DNA of 64,000 nucleotides. Source: Quisquiliibacterium transsilvanicum (lineage in GTDB: Bacteria; Pseudomonadota; Gammaproteobacteria; Burkholderiales; Burkholderiaceae_E). Every line of letters starts with the position of its first letter. Positions within the stretch are counted from its first letter, which is position 1. A model generated the notes under the pieces. That model was given only the letters and a program-made list of their open reading frames with translations. It did no database searches and was not told the DNA's origin. Below, piece after piece: positions 40,314 to 49,344 of this stretch. Both the position numbers and the translations under genes were made by a program. The stretch is from contig NZ_JACHGB010000001.1 in the NCBI RefSeq assembly GCF_014202215.1, positions 280,751-344,750 of the forward strand, written 5' to 3'.

Positions 40314-42335
40314 GTGAACGATCTCCCCCAGAGCGACACTCCGCCGCCCTTCGATCCGAAGCCGGTGCTGGCGCGCCTGCCCAACCGGCCCGGCGTCTAC
40401 CGGATGGTGGACGAGGGCGACACGGTGCTGTACGTCGGCAAGGCGCGCGACCTCAAGAAGCGGGTCTCGTCCTATTTTCAGAAGACGCTGGCCAGCCCGC
40501 GGATCGCGCACATGGTGGAGCGCATCCGGCGCATCGACACCACCGTCACACGCTCCGAGGCCGAGGCGCTGCTGCTCGAGAGCAACCTCATCAAGAGCCT
40601 GCAGCCGCGCTACAACATCCTGTTCCGGGACGACAAGTCCTACCCCTACCTGAAGATCAGCGGACATGGCTTCCCGCGGGTGTCCTACTACCGGGGGGCG
40701 GTGGACCGGCGCAGCCAGTACTTCGGTCCTTATCCCAGCGCCTGGGCGGTGCGCGAGGGCATCCAGGTGCTGCAGAAGGTGTTCCGGCTGCGCACCTGCG
40801 AGGACACGGTGTTCTCCAACCGGTCGCGGCCCTGCCTGCTCCACCAGATCCGGCGCTGCAGTGCTCCCTGCGTCGGCGCGATCGACGCCGAAGCCTATGC
40901 GCGCGACGTCGCCGACGCGGTCCGCTTCCTGCGCGGCGGACAGGCCGAGATCCTCCAGGACGTCGAGGCCCAGATGCACGCCGCGGCGCAGGAGCTGCGC
41001 TTCGAGGAAGCCGCGGTGCTGCGCGACCGGATGAGCTCGCTGTCGCGCGTGCTGCATCAGCAGGCGATGGATACTCACAGCGACGTGGATGCCGACATCG
41101 TGGCGGTGGTGATCCGCGGCGGCCGGGTCTGCGTGAACCTGGCGATGGTGCGCGGCGGACGCCACCTCGGCGACAAGGCGCACTTCCCGCTGCATGCCGG
41201 CGACGCGCTGGGCGCGCTGCAGGAGGAGGCGCCGGACGACGAGGCGGCGGAGCGCCGGGCGGCGGAACACCAGGTGCCAGGGGGCGAGGCGCCTGAAGAG
41301 GACGCACATCGGGACGGAGCAGAGCAAGGCGGCACGGGCGATGCGGTGCCGATGGCGGCAGTGCTGGAGGCCTTCGCCGCCCAGCATTACGCGTCGGCCT
41401 TCATTCCGCCGGTGATCGTGGCCAGCGCCGAGGCGCCGTCCCGGGCGCTGCTCGAGATGCTCGAGCAGCAGGCCGGCCGGCCGGTGAACTGGGTGGGGCG
41501 CTCCATCGGGCAGCGCAGGCGCTGGCTGGAGATGGCCGAGCAGAACGCGGAGCTCGCGCTGGCGCGCGTGCTGGCCGAGGAAGGCTCGCAGACCCAGCGC
41601 ACCCGTGCGCTCGCGACGCTGCTGGGTATCGACGGCGATGCCGACCTGGACCGGCTGCGCATCGAGTGCTTCGACATCAGCCACACGATGGGCGAGGCGA
41701 CCCAGGCTTCCTGCGTGGTCTATGCGCACCATGCGATGCAGTCCGCCCAGTACCGGCGCTTCAACATCGAGGACATCACCGGAGGCGACGACTACGCAGC
41801 GATGCGCCAGGTGCTCACCCGCCGGTATTCGCGGCTCGCCGCGCAGGCCGAGGAGGCGCAGCAGGGCGAAGCCGTCGGCGAGGAGGCGCGCCTGCCCGAC
41901 GTGGTGCTGATCGACGGCGGACGAGGGCAGGTCGAGATCGCCCGCCAGGTGTTCGAGGAACTGGGCCTGGATGCGCGGCTGCTGGTGGGCGTGGCCAAGG
42001 GCGAGGGACGGCGCGTGGGCCTGGAAACCCTGGTGTTCGCCGACGGGCGCGAGCCGCTGGCGCTGGGGCGCGATTCCGCGGCGCTGATGCTGGTCGCCCA
42101 GATTCGCGACGAAGCGCACCGGTTCGCGATCACCGGCATGCGTTCGCGCCGCGCCAAGGCCCGCAATACTTCGCGTCTCGAGGAGATCGACGGGGTGGGG
42201 CCGCGCAAGCGCCAGCGGCTGCTGGCTCGGTTCGGCGGCTTGCGTGGCATCATGGCGGCCAGTGTCGAGGATCTCGCCTCGGTGGAGGGCATCTCGCGTG
42301 CGCTGGCCGACGAGATCTACCGCCGACTGCACTGA
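40314..42335 (+). CDS. uvrC: UvrABC system protein C
   Basis: A 673-residue excision nuclease. The N-terminal GIY-YIG domain ([20 protein letters not shown]) makes the 3' cut, a UVR domain lies near 225-260, and an RNase H-like domain for the 5' cut contains [10 protein letters not shown] and VLIDGGRGQ. The C-terminal helix-hairpin-helix pair ([28 protein letters not shown]) binds DNA. About 45 acidic residues are inserted near 300-345. GTG start with GGAG eight bases upstream. It sits before pgsA, as in E. coli. Confidence 0.96.
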   Translation: MNDLPQSDTPPPFDPKPVLARLPNRPGVYRMVDEGDTVLYVGKARDLKKRVSSYFQKTLASPRIAHMVERIRRIDTTVTRSEAEALLLESNLIKSLQPRYNILFRDDKSYPYLKISGHGFPRVSYYRGAVDRRSQYFGPYPSAWAVREGIQVLQKVFRLRTCEDTVFSNRSRPCLLHQIRRCSAPCVGAIDAEAYARDVADAVRFLRGGQAEILQDVEAQMHAAAQELRFEEAAVLRDRMSSLSRVLHQQAMDTHSDVDADIVAVVIRGGRVCVNLAMVRGGRHLGDKAHFPLHAGDALGALQEEAPDDEAAERRAAEHQVPGGEAPEEDAHRDGAEQGGTGDAVPMAAVLEAFAAQHYASAFIPPVIVASAEAPSRALLEMLEQQAGRPVNWVGRSIGQRRRWLEMAEQNAELALARVLAEEGSQTQRTRALATLLGIDGDADLDRLRIECFDISHTMGEATQASCVVYAHHAMQSAQYRRFNIEDITGGDDYAAMRQVLTRRYSRLAAQAEEAQQGEAVGEEARLPDVVLIDGGRGQVEIARQVFEELGLDARLLVGVAKGEGRRVGLETLVFADGREPLALGRDSAALMLVAQIRDEAHRFAITGMRSRRAKARNTSRLEEIDGVGPRKRQRLLARFGGLRGIMAASVEDLASVEGISRALADEIYRRLH

Positions 42336-42386
42336 CCCCCGTCCCAACCGCCAGGCGAACCCTCCGGCCATCCCGTCCCGCTTCCG

Positions 42387-42944
42387 ATGAATCTCCCGAA
42401 CCTGCTCACCTGGCTGCGCGTGCTTGCGATCCCGCTGTTCGTGGCGCTCTTCTATCTGCCGCTGGCGGCCGGGACGGTGAACCTGGTGGCGACCGTGCTG
42501 TTCGTCGCCGCGGCGGTGACCGACTGGGTCGACGGCTACCTCGCCCGCCGGCTCGGGCAGACCTCGGCCTTCGGCGCCTTCCTCGATCCCGTGGCCGACA
42601 AGCTGCTGGTCAGCGCGGCGCTGATCATGCTGGTGGAGTTCGGCAGGGTCGAGGGGCTGGTCGCGCTGATCATCATCGGCCGCGAGATCACGATCTCGGC
42701 GCTGCGCGAGTGGATGGCGCAGATCGGCGCGCGCGCGAGCGTTGCGGTGCACTCCATCGGCAAGCTGAAGACGGTGGCCCAACTGGTCGCAATTCCGCTG
42801 CTGCTGCTCGACCGGACCGTGTTCGGCTTCCTCGACACGCGGGCGATTGGCACCTGGCTGCTGTACGCCGCTGCCGTGCTCACCGTCTGGTCGATGTTCT
42901 ACTACCTGCGCCGGGCCTGGCCCTATCTGAAGGAATCGCTCTGA
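42387..42944 (+). CDS. pgsA: CDP-diacylglycerol-glycerol-3-phosphate 3-phosphatidyltransferase
   Basis: A 185-residue membrane enzyme of phosphatidylglycerol synthesis. The CDP-alcohol phosphotransferase motif D-x2-D-G-x2-A-R...G-x3-D-x3-D is intact (Asp46, Asp49, Asp67, Asp71). About five to six hydrophobic segments are visible. The downstream tRNA-Gly and tRNA-Cys genes recall the pgsA-glyW-cysT arrangement of E. coli. Confidence 0.96.
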   Translation: MNLPNLLTWLRVLAIPLFVALFYLPLAAGTVNLVATVLFVAAAVTDWVDGYLARRLGQTSAFGAFLDPVADKLLVSAALIMLVEFGRVEGLVALIIIGREITISALREWMAQIGARASVAVHSIGKLKTVAQLVAIPLLLLDRTVFGFLDTRAIGTWLLYAAAVLTVWSMFYYLRRAWPYLKESL

Positions 42945-42976
42945 AAGCGCTCTGGAAGCGGTTTCGCAGCCCTGGT

Positions 42977-43004
42977 TTGACAGGCTCGAAAAGCGCGCTA
43001 TAAT
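42977..43004 (+). promoter_or_regulatory. Consensus sigma70 promoter of tRNA-Gly
   Basis: TTGACA (42977-42982) and TATAAT (42999-43004) are both perfect, with a 16-base spacer. Transcription would start near 43011, about 20 bases before the mature tRNA. Confidence 0.85.
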
Positions 43005-43031
43005 TTCGGTCTGCATCGCAATGATTGCAAC

Positions 43032-43107
43032 GCGGGAATAGCTCAGTTGGTAGAGCGCAACCTTGCCAAGGTTGAGGTCGCGAGTTCGAGACTCGTTTCC
43101 CGCTCCA
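43032..43107 (+). tRNA. tRNA-Gly (anticodon GCC), copy 1
   Basis: A 76-base cloverleaf with 7-bp acceptor stem GCGGGAA/TTCCCGC, anticodon loop TTGCCAA, a TTCGA T-loop and an encoded CCA end. Identical to the copy at 44297. Confidence 0.97.
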
Positions 43108-43116
43108 GAATTCAAG

Positions 43117-43148
43117 AAAAGGGAAGCCACGCTTCCCTTTTCTTTTTT
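43117..43148 (+). terminator. Terminator after tRNA-Gly copy 1
   Basis: An 11-bp stem (43117-43127 / 43131-43141, loop CAC, GGGAAGC core) is followed by C and TTTTTT. It separates tRNA-Gly from the tRNA-Cys downstream. Confidence 0.85.
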
Positions 43149-43232
43149 GTAGCGCCCTGGCGGTGGACTGGCAGCAGTCTGGTCCTTTCTCGGCGGTTCT
43201 TCGACGGATGCCGGTTGCGGCGTCCGGCCTCT

Positions 43233-43306
43233 GGCGGGGTGGCAGAGTGGTCATGCAGCGGCCTGCAAAGCCGTGTACGCCGGTTCGATTCCGACCCCCG
43301 CCTCCA
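43233..43306 (+). tRNA. tRNA-Cys (anticodon GCA), copy 1
   Basis: A 74-base tRNA with acceptor GGCGGGG/CCCCGCC, anticodon loop CTGCAAA and encoded CCA. Identical to the copy at 44439. No clear promoter is seen in the 85 bases after the preceding terminator, so read-through may supply it. Confidence 0.96.
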
Positions 43307-43321
43307 GTCAGACTACCCCCC

Positions 43322-44197
43322 GTGACCCGAAACCTCCTGAATCGCACCCTGCGAATCGTCGCTGCTCGTGCCGCCGCCGCCTGCCTCGCGCTCGCCGTCG
43401 CGGCCCCAGTCTATGCGTTCGACCTGCCCCGGCATCGCAGCGTGCCCGGCGGGGTGGCGATCGTCGATCTCGGGCCGGCGCAGGCGCGCCCGCAGGTCGC
43501 CCTCGACGGCGAGCCGATCCTGGTGGTCGGCAACCCGGCTGGATGGAAGGCGGTGGTGGGCATTCGTCTCGACACCGACCCTGGCACGCGCGAGCTCGTC
43601 GTGCGGCGCGATGGCGACGCCGGGCAGCGCCTGCCGCTGGCGGTGGCGCCGGTGCGCTACGCCGAGCAGAGCCTGCGGGTGGCACCAGGCAAGGTCGATC
43701 TCTCGCCGGAGGATCTTGCGCGCTACGAGCGCGAGCGCGCGCACCTTGCGGACGTGGCGGCCACCCGCACCGAAGCGGCGCCCGCATCGCTGCAGCTGCT
43801 GCAGCCGGCGCCGGGGCGGCGCTCAGGCACCTTCGGCCTGCGCCGCGTCTTCAACGGTCAGTCGCGCAATCCGCATAGCGGCATGGACATCGCCGCGCCG
43901 ACCGGGACCGCGGTGGTCGCGGCGGCGGCAGGGCGGGTGATTGACACCGGCGAATATTTCTTCAATGGCCGCACGGTCTGGCTGGACCACGGCAGTGGCC
44001 TGCTGACGATGTACTGCCACCTCGACTCGGTCTCGGTGCGCGCCGGCGACACCGTCGAGGCCGGCGAGCGCATCGGCGCGGTCGGCGCCACGGGCCGGGT
44101 CACCGGCCCGCACCTGCACTGGTCGGTGAGCCTGAACCGCGCGATGGTCGATCCCGCGCTGTTTCTCGACGCATCTGGGGCCGGCGCGGCGAAGTGA
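43322..44197 (+). CDS. M23 family (LytM-type) peptidase, exported
   Basis: A 291-residue protein with a signal peptide (to about residue 32, ending PVYAF) and a C-terminal lysostaphin-like domain. The zinc site is visible as NPHSGMDIA (H-x3-D) and HLHW. Such enzymes cut peptidoglycan cross-links or, when inactive, switch on amidases. The GTG start lies only 15 bases after the tRNA-Cys CCA end and has no good ribosome binding site, yet no other start preserves the signal peptide. Confidence 0.88.
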   Translation: MTRNLLNRTLRIVAARAAAACLALAVAAPVYAFDLPRHRSVPGGVAIVDLGPAQARPQVALDGEPILVVGNPAGWKAVVGIRLDTDPGTRELVVRRDGDAGQRLPLAVAPVRYAEQSLRVAPGKVDLSPEDLARYERERAHLADVAATRTEAAPASLQLLQPAPGRRSGTFGLRRVFNGQSRNPHSGMDIAAPTGTAVVAAAAGRVIDTGEYFFNGRTVWLDHGSGLLTMYCHLDSVSVRAGDTVEAGERIGAVGATGRVTGPHLHWSVSLNRAMVDPALFLDASGAGAAK

Positions 44198-44263
44198 GGG
44201 CCACCCCGGCGCTGTTCCCATGCGGCGCTCCCCGGCGAACGCAGGACCTGTCCGCCGATGCGG

Positions 44264-44269
44264 TATACT
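44264..44269 (+). promoter_or_regulatory. Possible -10 box for tRNA-Gly copy 2
   Basis: TATACT lies 27 bases before the second tRNA-Gly. The expected -35 position (CAGGAC) is a poor match, so this promoter looks weaker than that of copy 1. Confidence 0.4.
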
Positions 44270-44296
44270 CCTGCCTCGCAACAAATCGTTTGCAGC

Positions 44297-44372
44297 GCGG
44301 GAATAGCTCAGTTGGTAGAGCGCAACCTTGCCAAGGTTGAGGTCGCGAGTTCGAGACTCGTTTCCCGCTCCA
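44297..44372 (+). tRNA. tRNA-Gly (anticodon GCC), copy 2
   Basis: 76 bases, identical in sequence to the tRNA-Gly at 43032, with encoded CCA. Confidence 0.97.
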
Positions 44373-44380
44373 GCTTTCTG

Positions 44381-44404
44381 AAGGGAAGCCTTGCTTCCCT
44401 TTTT
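44381..44404 (+). terminator. Terminator after tRNA-Gly copy 2
   Basis: A 9-bp stem AAGGGAAGC / GCTTCCCTT with loop CTT and a T tail. Same GGGAAGC core as the terminator after copy 1, so the tRNA and its terminator were duplicated together. Confidence 0.8.
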
Positions 44405-44409
44405 CGTTG

Positions 44410-44429
44410 ATGGCGCCGCTCGGCGCCAT
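44410..44429. other. Perfect hairpin before tRNA-Cys copy 2
   Basis: ATGGCGCCG and CGGCGCCAT form a 9-bp stem with a two-base loop, ten bases before the second tRNA-Cys. No T-run follows. It may be a processing or pausing hairpin. Confidence 0.45.
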
Positions 44430-44438
44430 CGCACCCCT

Positions 44439-44512
44439 GGCGGGGTGGCAGAGTGGTCATGCAGCGGCCTGCAAAGCCGTGTACGCCGGTTCGATTCCGA
44501 CCCCCGCCTCCA
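44439..44512 (+). tRNA. tRNA-Cys (anticodon GCA), copy 2
   Basis: 74 bases, identical to the tRNA-Cys at 43233, with encoded CCA. Confidence 0.96.
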
Positions 44513-44580
44513 GTGACTCCCCGGTCGTCCCTTGCGCGTGCTGCGCATCCCCGCGCGGCAATGACGCGCCGCAGACGCGC

Positions 44581-44643
44581 CGCGCCCGCGCTCATGCTCG
44601 CCGCGCCCGCGCTCATGCTCGCCGCGCCCGCGCTCAGGCCCGC
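44581..44643. repeat. 21-bp tandem repeat, three copies
   Basis: Units at 44581-44601 and 44602-44622 are identical; 44623-44643 has two changes. The array covers the stop codon and last codons of the DUF2062 gene, so repeat changes could alter its C-terminus. Confidence 0.85.
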
Positions 44644-45206
44644 CGCCGGCGTCTCCGTTGCCAGACGACCCGCGCCCTCCATGCGAGCATGATCAGCCCA
44701 TAGGCGAGCAGGCCCGCGCAGATCGCCAGGATCGAGAGGCCCAGCAGCAGCGGCTTGCCGAGTGCGAGGATGCCCTGCCAGACGCCGCGCCACCAGGCGG
44801 CCTCCACCGGGCTGGCCTCCGACGACGGCGCGTTCGACACGGCCGGCGCTGTCGGTACCTGGCCCGCGGCGGTCTCCGGTTCGCCGAGGAGGGCGGAACC
44901 GAGGCGGTGCGCCGCGAGGTAGATCGGGGCGAAGGTGACCGGGTTGGTGACCAGCGTGCTCGCCACTGCCGCCGGCACGTTGGCGCGCAACAGCACGGCG
45001 GCGCCCGCTGCGAACGGAATCTGCGCGATCGGGATCAGCAGCCCGAAGAACACGCCCAGCGAGACCCCCACCGCAACGCCGCGGCGACTGAAGTGCCAGA
45101 GCCTGGGATGCATCAGGCCCGGGCCGAGCCAGCGCAGCCAGCGGTTGGACTGGATGCGCTCTCGGTCGGGCAGGAATCTGCGGAATCTCGCGTTCATGGT
45201 GGACAT
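44634..45206 (-). CDS. DUF2062 domain membrane protein
   Basis: A 190-residue membrane protein. RRGVAVGVSLGVFFGLLIPIAQIPFA and TNPVTFAPIYLAAHRLG are the DUF2062 core, with three or four hydrophobic segments and a very basic tail (QRRRRRRA). The function of the family is unknown; in some genomes the domain is fused to glycosyltransferases. Its 3' end runs into the 21-bp repeats. Start 45206 or 45197. Confidence 0.83.
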   Translation of the reverse strand: MSTMNARFRRFLPDRERIQSNRWLRWLGPGLMHPRLWHFSRRGVAVGVSLGVFFGLLIPIAQIPFAAGAAVLLRANVPAAVASTLVTNPVTFAPIYLAAHRLGSALLGEPETAAGQVPTAPAVSNAPSSEASPVEAAWWRGVWQGILALGKPLLLGLSILAICAGLLAYGLIMLAWRARVVWQRRRRRRA

Positions 45207-45347
45207 CGGTTACTGGGTCGCTGCCGCGCGGCGGCGCTTTCAGCGCGATCATGCAGCGTCCAGCGAATTTCGTCCGTTCGGACGATTGGCAGCCCGCGAC
45301 GCGCCCCTGAGGATCGCTTCGTCCCCAAGGGAAGGAGCAAGACGTCC

Positions 45348-46895
45348 ATGCTGGTCAGCGACATCCCGGCGGTGGCGGCGCATCGCGCCACCGCCGCCTC
45401 CCGCCTGCATTTCGAGGAGCGCTCGGTCTCCTATGCCGAGTTGCGCGACCGTTGCGCGCGGCTGGCCGGCGCGCTGTCGGAACTGTTCGAGCGCGGCGAG
45501 CGGATCGCGCTGCTGTCGCAGAACCGCATCGAGTACCTGGAGTGCTACTACGGCGTGCCGGCCGCCGGCATGCTGCTCACCCTGCTCAACACGCGGCTGT
45601 CGATCCGCGAGCTGGCCTACATCCTGAACGACGCCGAGCCGGCGCTGCTGATCGTGGAGGCGCAGTTCCTCGGGCACGCCGAGCAGTTGTCCGCGCTCGT
45701 GCCCTCGCTGCGGCGCATCGTGGTGATCGGTGAGGCGCAGGCCGGGCAGCTGGCCTACGAGACCCTGCTCGAGGGCGGCCGGGGGGCGCCGGCGCCTGCG
45801 CGTCCGCACGAGGACGACCCCGCCTGGCTGCTCTACACCAGCGGCACCACCGGCCACCCAAAGGGCGTGCCGCTGACCCACCGCAACCTGATTGCGGGGC
45901 TGCTGAACACCATGTGCGCCTTCGAGCAGCGCGAGCTCGAGGTGGCGTTGTTCATGTTCCCGGCCTTCCACATCGCCGGCTACGTGCTGGGCAACTACCT
46001 GCTGCGCGGCTATCCGATCGTTCTGATGCGCGGCTTCGAGGCCGGCGCCTACTTCGATGCGGTGGAGCGCCACGGGGTCACGACGCATGCGATCGCGCCG
46101 ACCATGCTGGCGATGCTGCTCGACGATCCGCGCGTCGCGACCGCCGACGTCTCCAGCCTCTGGCAGATGGGCTATGGCTCGTCGGCGATGCCGCCGGAGA
46201 CCATGAGACGCGCGTTCGAGCGCTGGCCTGCGCTCGGCTTCTCCACCGCCTTCGGGATGACCGAGCTGTCGGGCAACGTCGCCTACTACTCGCGCGCGGA
46301 CCACGTTCACGCGCTGGAGCATGACCATGCGCTGCTGTCAGCCTGCGGGCGGGAGATGCCGCTGGCCAGCATCCGGATCGTCGACTCCGACCGGCGCGAC
46401 CTGCCGGTCGGCGAGGCCGGCGAAATTCTCGTCAAGGGCGACCAGGTCTTCACCGGCTACTGGCGCAACGAACAGGCCAACCGCGAGGCCTTCACCGACG
46501 GCTGGTTCCACACCGGCGACGTGGGCCGCTTCGACGAGCAGCGCAGGCTGTTCCTGGTCGACCGCAAGAAGGACATGATCATCAGCGGCGGCGAGAACGT
46601 CTATTCCCGCGAGGTGGAGGACGTGCTGTGCACCCATCCCTCGGTGGCTGAAGTGGCCGTGGTGGGAGCGCCGGACGCGAAGTGGGGCGAGACGGTGGTG
46701 GGGGTGATCCGCCTGCGCGAGGGCGCGCCGGCCGACGAGGCGGCGCTGGACGCCTGGTGCCGTGAGCGGCTGGCCGGCTACAAGCGGCCGCGGCGCTACC
46801 TCTTCGTCGAAGAGCTGCCCAAGACAGCATCGGGGAAGGTGCAGAAGGCGCGCCTGCGCCAGGGACTCAAGGCCGGCGCCGATGGCGGCGGTTGA
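45348..46895 (+). CDS. AMP-dependent acyl-CoA synthetase/ligase
   Basis: A 515-residue ANL-superfamily enzyme that activates a carboxylic acid as acyl-AMP and transfers it to CoA. YTSGTTGHPKGVPL is the phosphate-binding loop, GMTELSG the second ATP motif, GWFHTGDVG and RKKDMIISGGENVYSREVE the hinge region, and the catalytic Lys lies in KTASGKVQKARLR. AAGGAG precedes the ATG. It heads a four-gene acyl-CoA module; the acid substrate (probably medium or long chain) is inferred. Confidence 0.9.
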   Translation: MLVSDIPAVAAHRATAASRLHFEERSVSYAELRDRCARLAGALSELFERGERIALLSQNRIEYLECYYGVPAAGMLLTLLNTRLSIRELAYILNDAEPALLIVEAQFLGHAEQLSALVPSLRRIVVIGEAQAGQLAYETLLEGGRGAPAPARPHEDDPAWLLYTSGTTGHPKGVPLTHRNLIAGLLNTMCAFEQRELEVALFMFPAFHIAGYVLGNYLLRGYPIVLMRGFEAGAYFDAVERHGVTTHAIAPTMLAMLLDDPRVATADVSSLWQMGYGSSAMPPETMRRAFERWPALGFSTAFGMTELSGNVAYYSRADHVHALEHDHALLSACGREMPLASIRIVDSDRRDLPVGEAGEILVKGDQVFTGYWRNEQANREAFTDGWFHTGDVGRFDEQRRLFLVDRKKDMIISGGENVYSREVEDVLCTHPSVAEVAVVGAPDAKWGETVVGVIRLREGAPADEAALDAWCRERLAGYKRPRRYLFVEELPKTASGKVQKARLRQGLKAGADGGG

Positions 46896-46941
46896 ATCAC
46901 GACAGCTGCGCCGCGCGCGCAACGATCAAAGGAGAAATCGC

Positions 46942-47817
46942 TTGAACTACGAACAGATCACCGCGGTCAACGAGGACGGCGTGCTCGTCCTCACCCTGAA
47001 CCGGCCCGACAAGCTCAACGCCTACACGGCACAGATGGGCCGCGAACTCTCTCATGCGTTCAACAGCGCCAGCGATGACGACTCGGTGCGCGCGATCGTC
47101 GTCACCGGGGCCGGCCGCGGCTTCTGTGCCGGCGCCGACATCTCGGGCGGCACCGGGGCCTTCGGCGACGACGGCGGCGCCAAGCTGTTCGGCGACCGCG
47201 GCGCGGCGGCCCCCGAGGGCGGCCGCAAGGACGCCAGCTTCATCGAGGCGATGTTCAACTGCACCAAACCGTCGATCGCGGCGATCAACGGCGCTGCGGT
47301 GGGCGTGGGCATCACCCTCGCGCTGCCGATGGACATCCGCATCGCGTCTGCCGACGCGAAGTTCGGATTCGTGTTCGCGCGCCGCGGGCTCACGCCCGAG
47401 GCGGGCAGCGCCTGGTTCCTGCCGCGCATCGTCGGGCTGCCGCAGGCGCTGCGCTGGTGCTATTCGGGCAAGGTCTTCGGTGCGGAGGAAGCTCTGCGCG
47501 GCGGACTGGTCTCGGAGGTGGTGCCGCCCGAGCAGCTGCTCGCCAAGGCAATGGAGATCGCCCGCGAGATCGCCGACGAGTGCGCGCCGGTGTCTATCGC
47601 GCTCACCCGCCAGCTGCTGTGGCGCTTCACCGGCGACCCCACCCCGATGGGGCTGGTCGAGGTCGATTCCACGCTGAACCGCCAGCTCGGCGCCGGCCCC
47701 GACGTGCGCGAGGGGGTGGCGTCCTTCTTCGAGAAGCGCAAGCCCAGGTTCCCGGGCAGGGTCTCCACCGACATGCCGGCGGCCTATCCCTGGTGGAACG
47801 ATGGCAGGGACGCATGA
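46942..47817 (+). CDS. Enoyl-CoA hydratase/isomerase family protein
   Basis: A 291-residue crotonase. LNRPDKLNAY, the oxyanion-hole residues in GFCAGADISGG and INGAAVGVGITLALPMDI, and FARRGLTPEAGSAWFLPRIVG are visible. The Glu in LTPEAGS matches hydratase or isomerase activity. The TTG start at 46942 follows AAAGGAG by seven bases, a clear choice over upstream in-frame sequence. Follows the ligase by 46 bases. Confidence 0.9.
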   Translation: MNYEQITAVNEDGVLVLTLNRPDKLNAYTAQMGRELSHAFNSASDDDSVRAIVVTGAGRGFCAGADISGGTGAFGDDGGAKLFGDRGAAAPEGGRKDASFIEAMFNCTKPSIAAINGAAVGVGITLALPMDIRIASADAKFGFVFARRGLTPEAGSAWFLPRIVGLPQALRWCYSGKVFGAEEALRGGLVSEVVPPEQLLAKAMEIAREIADECAPVSIALTRQLLWRFTGDPTPMGLVEVDSTLNRQLGAGPDVREGVASFFEKRKPRFPGRVSTDMPAAYPWWNDGRDA

Positions 47818-47845
47818 GCCCGGCCGGCGAGACGAGGAGGGTGCG

Positions 47846-48850
47846 ATGACGACCGACTCAGCTCAGCTGCGCTTTCGAGACGCGCTGCAGGCCCTGGCGC
47901 TGGCACTGGTGCCCGGGGCTGCCCGCATCGAGGCCCTGCGCCGGCTGTCGGCCGGCGCGACTCTGGAGACCTGGTCCTTCGACGTGGCGGGCGCCGGCGA
48001 GACGGTCGGGATGATCCTGCGCCGTGCGCCGGGCGGGCTGCGCGCCGAAGGCACGCTGCCCCTGTCGACCGAGGCGGAGGTGATCCGGGCGGTCGCGGCC
48101 GCCGGCGTTCCCGCGCCGGAAGTGCGCTGGGTGCTCGCTCCCGCCGATGGCCTGGGCGACGGCTTCCTGATGACCCGGATTCCCGGCGAGACCATCGCGC
48201 GCAAGGTGCTGCGCGACGCGGAGTTCGCGCAGGTGCGGCCGCGGCTTGCGCATCAGCTCGGCGCGATTGCCGGCGCGGTGCATGGGGTGGACGTCAGCCG
48301 GCTGCCGCAGCTGGCCCTGCGCGACGCGCCACGGACGCTCGAAGGCCTGGAGCGGCGCCACCTGGGCATGAGCCGGCCGCGGCCGGTATTCGACCTTGCC
48401 CTGCGCTGGCTGCGCGAGCGGATGCCCGCGCCGCTGGAGAAGCCGCAGCTGATCCACGGCGACTACCGGAATGGCAACGTGATCTTCGGGCCGGAAGGGG
48501 TGCGCGCGGTGCTGGACTGGGAGATCGCGCACCTGGGCGACCCGATGGAAGACCTCGCCTACCTGTGCATCCCGCCCTGGCGCTTCGGCCAGATCGACCT
48601 GCCGGCGGGCGGGCTGGGCACGCGCGAGCAGCTCTTCGAGGGCTACGAATCGGCGACCGGCGTGAAGGTGGACCGCGAGCGGGTCCGTTTCTGGGAGGTG
48701 CTCTCCAGCCTGCGCTGGGGCGTGGGCTGCGCGAGCATGGTGGAGTGGTTCCGAAGCGGGCGCGACACCTCGGTGGAGCGCGCGATGATCGCGCGCCGTG
48801 CCTCCGAGAACGAGCTCGACCTGTTGCGCGCGATGAGCGGGAGGGATTGA
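47846..48850 (+). CDS. Phosphotransferase family protein (APH/ACAD10-like kinase fold)
   Basis: A 334-residue aminoglycoside phosphotransferase-like kinase. The Brenner motif is LIHGDYRNGNVIF and the metal site AVLDWEIAHLGDP. Homologs form the N-terminal kinase part of ACAD10/11 and often lie with acyl-CoA dehydrogenases; they are thought to phosphorylate hydroxyacyl substrates. GAGGAGG precedes the ATG. Grouping with the CoA ligase and hydratase supports a role in acyl catabolism rather than drug resistance. Confidence 0.87.
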   Translation: MTTDSAQLRFRDALQALALALVPGAARIEALRRLSAGATLETWSFDVAGAGETVGMILRRAPGGLRAEGTLPLSTEAEVIRAVAAAGVPAPEVRWVLAPADGLGDGFLMTRIPGETIARKVLRDAEFAQVRPRLAHQLGAIAGAVHGVDVSRLPQLALRDAPRTLEGLERRHLGMSRPRPVFDLALRWLRERMPAPLEKPQLIHGDYRNGNVIFGPEGVRAVLDWEIAHLGDPMEDLAYLCIPPWRFGQIDLPAGGLGTREQLFEGYESATGVKVDRERVRFWEVLSSLRWGVGCASMVEWFRSGRDTSVERAMIARRASENELDLLRAMSGRD

Positions 48851-48851
48851 C

Positions 48852-49256
48852 ATGATGGATGAACCGACCGGCGCCGAGCTGCTCGGCACCGTGGCCAGAT
48901 ACCTGCGCGAGACGCTGCTGCCGAAGCTGCCGCCCGAGGCGGTGTTCCACACCCGGGTGGCGGCCAACGCAGTCGACCTGGTGCGCCGGCAGCTGGAGCT
49001 GGGCGCAGGACTGGAAACCGAGGAACTCGCGCGGCTGCGCGCGCTGCTGGGCCGCGAAGGCTCGCTGGACGAACTGAACCGGGCGCTGTCCGAGAGGATC
49101 TCGGCGGGCGAGCTCGGCGAGCGGACCCCGGGCCTGATGGAGCACCTGTGGGCGACCACGCTGGCGAAGATGGCGGTCGACCAGCCCGCTTACGCGTCCT
49201 ATCGCCGCGAGCTCGAACTGCGGCAAGGCGAGGGCGCGGAACCGTCGGGAGGCTGA
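48852..49256 (+). CDS. DUF6285 family protein
   Basis: A 134-residue, mostly helical protein starting one base after the phosphotransferase stop. The block VFHTRVAANAVDLVRRQLELG and the acidic ETEELARLRALLG are typical of the DUF6285 family, whose members regularly follow this kind of phosphotransferase gene, so a joint function is likely. GGGAGG lies seven bases upstream. No catalytic residues can be recognised. Confidence 0.75.
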   Translation: MMDEPTGAELLGTVARYLRETLLPKLPPEAVFHTRVAANAVDLVRRQLELGAGLETEELARLRALLGREGSLDELNRALSERISAGELGERTPGLMEHLWATTLAKMAVDQPAYASYRRELELRQGEGAEPSGG

Positions 49257-49307
49257 TTCCCGAACGGCAAGGGCTGCACGGGCCGGATCTGCAGCGACAG
49301 GACCCGG

Positions 49308-49344
49308 AAAAGACAAAGCCCCGCAATCGATCTGCGGGGCTTTG
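49308..49344 (-). terminator. Strong terminator, minus strand, downstream of rdgC
   Basis: A 12-bp perfect stem (49314-49325 / 49333-49344, AAAGCCCCGCA type) with a seven-base loop; on the minus strand it is followed by TCTTTT. It lies 280 bases past the rdgC stop and also ends the plus-strand acyl-CoA operon as a hairpin without T-run. Confidence 0.75.

Noticed and set aside
40206..43130. Open frame of 974 codons antisense to uvrC and pgsA
   Set aside because: His/Arg/Gln-rich product without domains; uvrC motifs on the other strand are unambiguous.
47846..48850. Aminoglycoside resistance gene
   Set aside because: The kinase fold is shared, but its place in an acyl-CoA operon with DUF6285 points to the ACAD10/11-like group.
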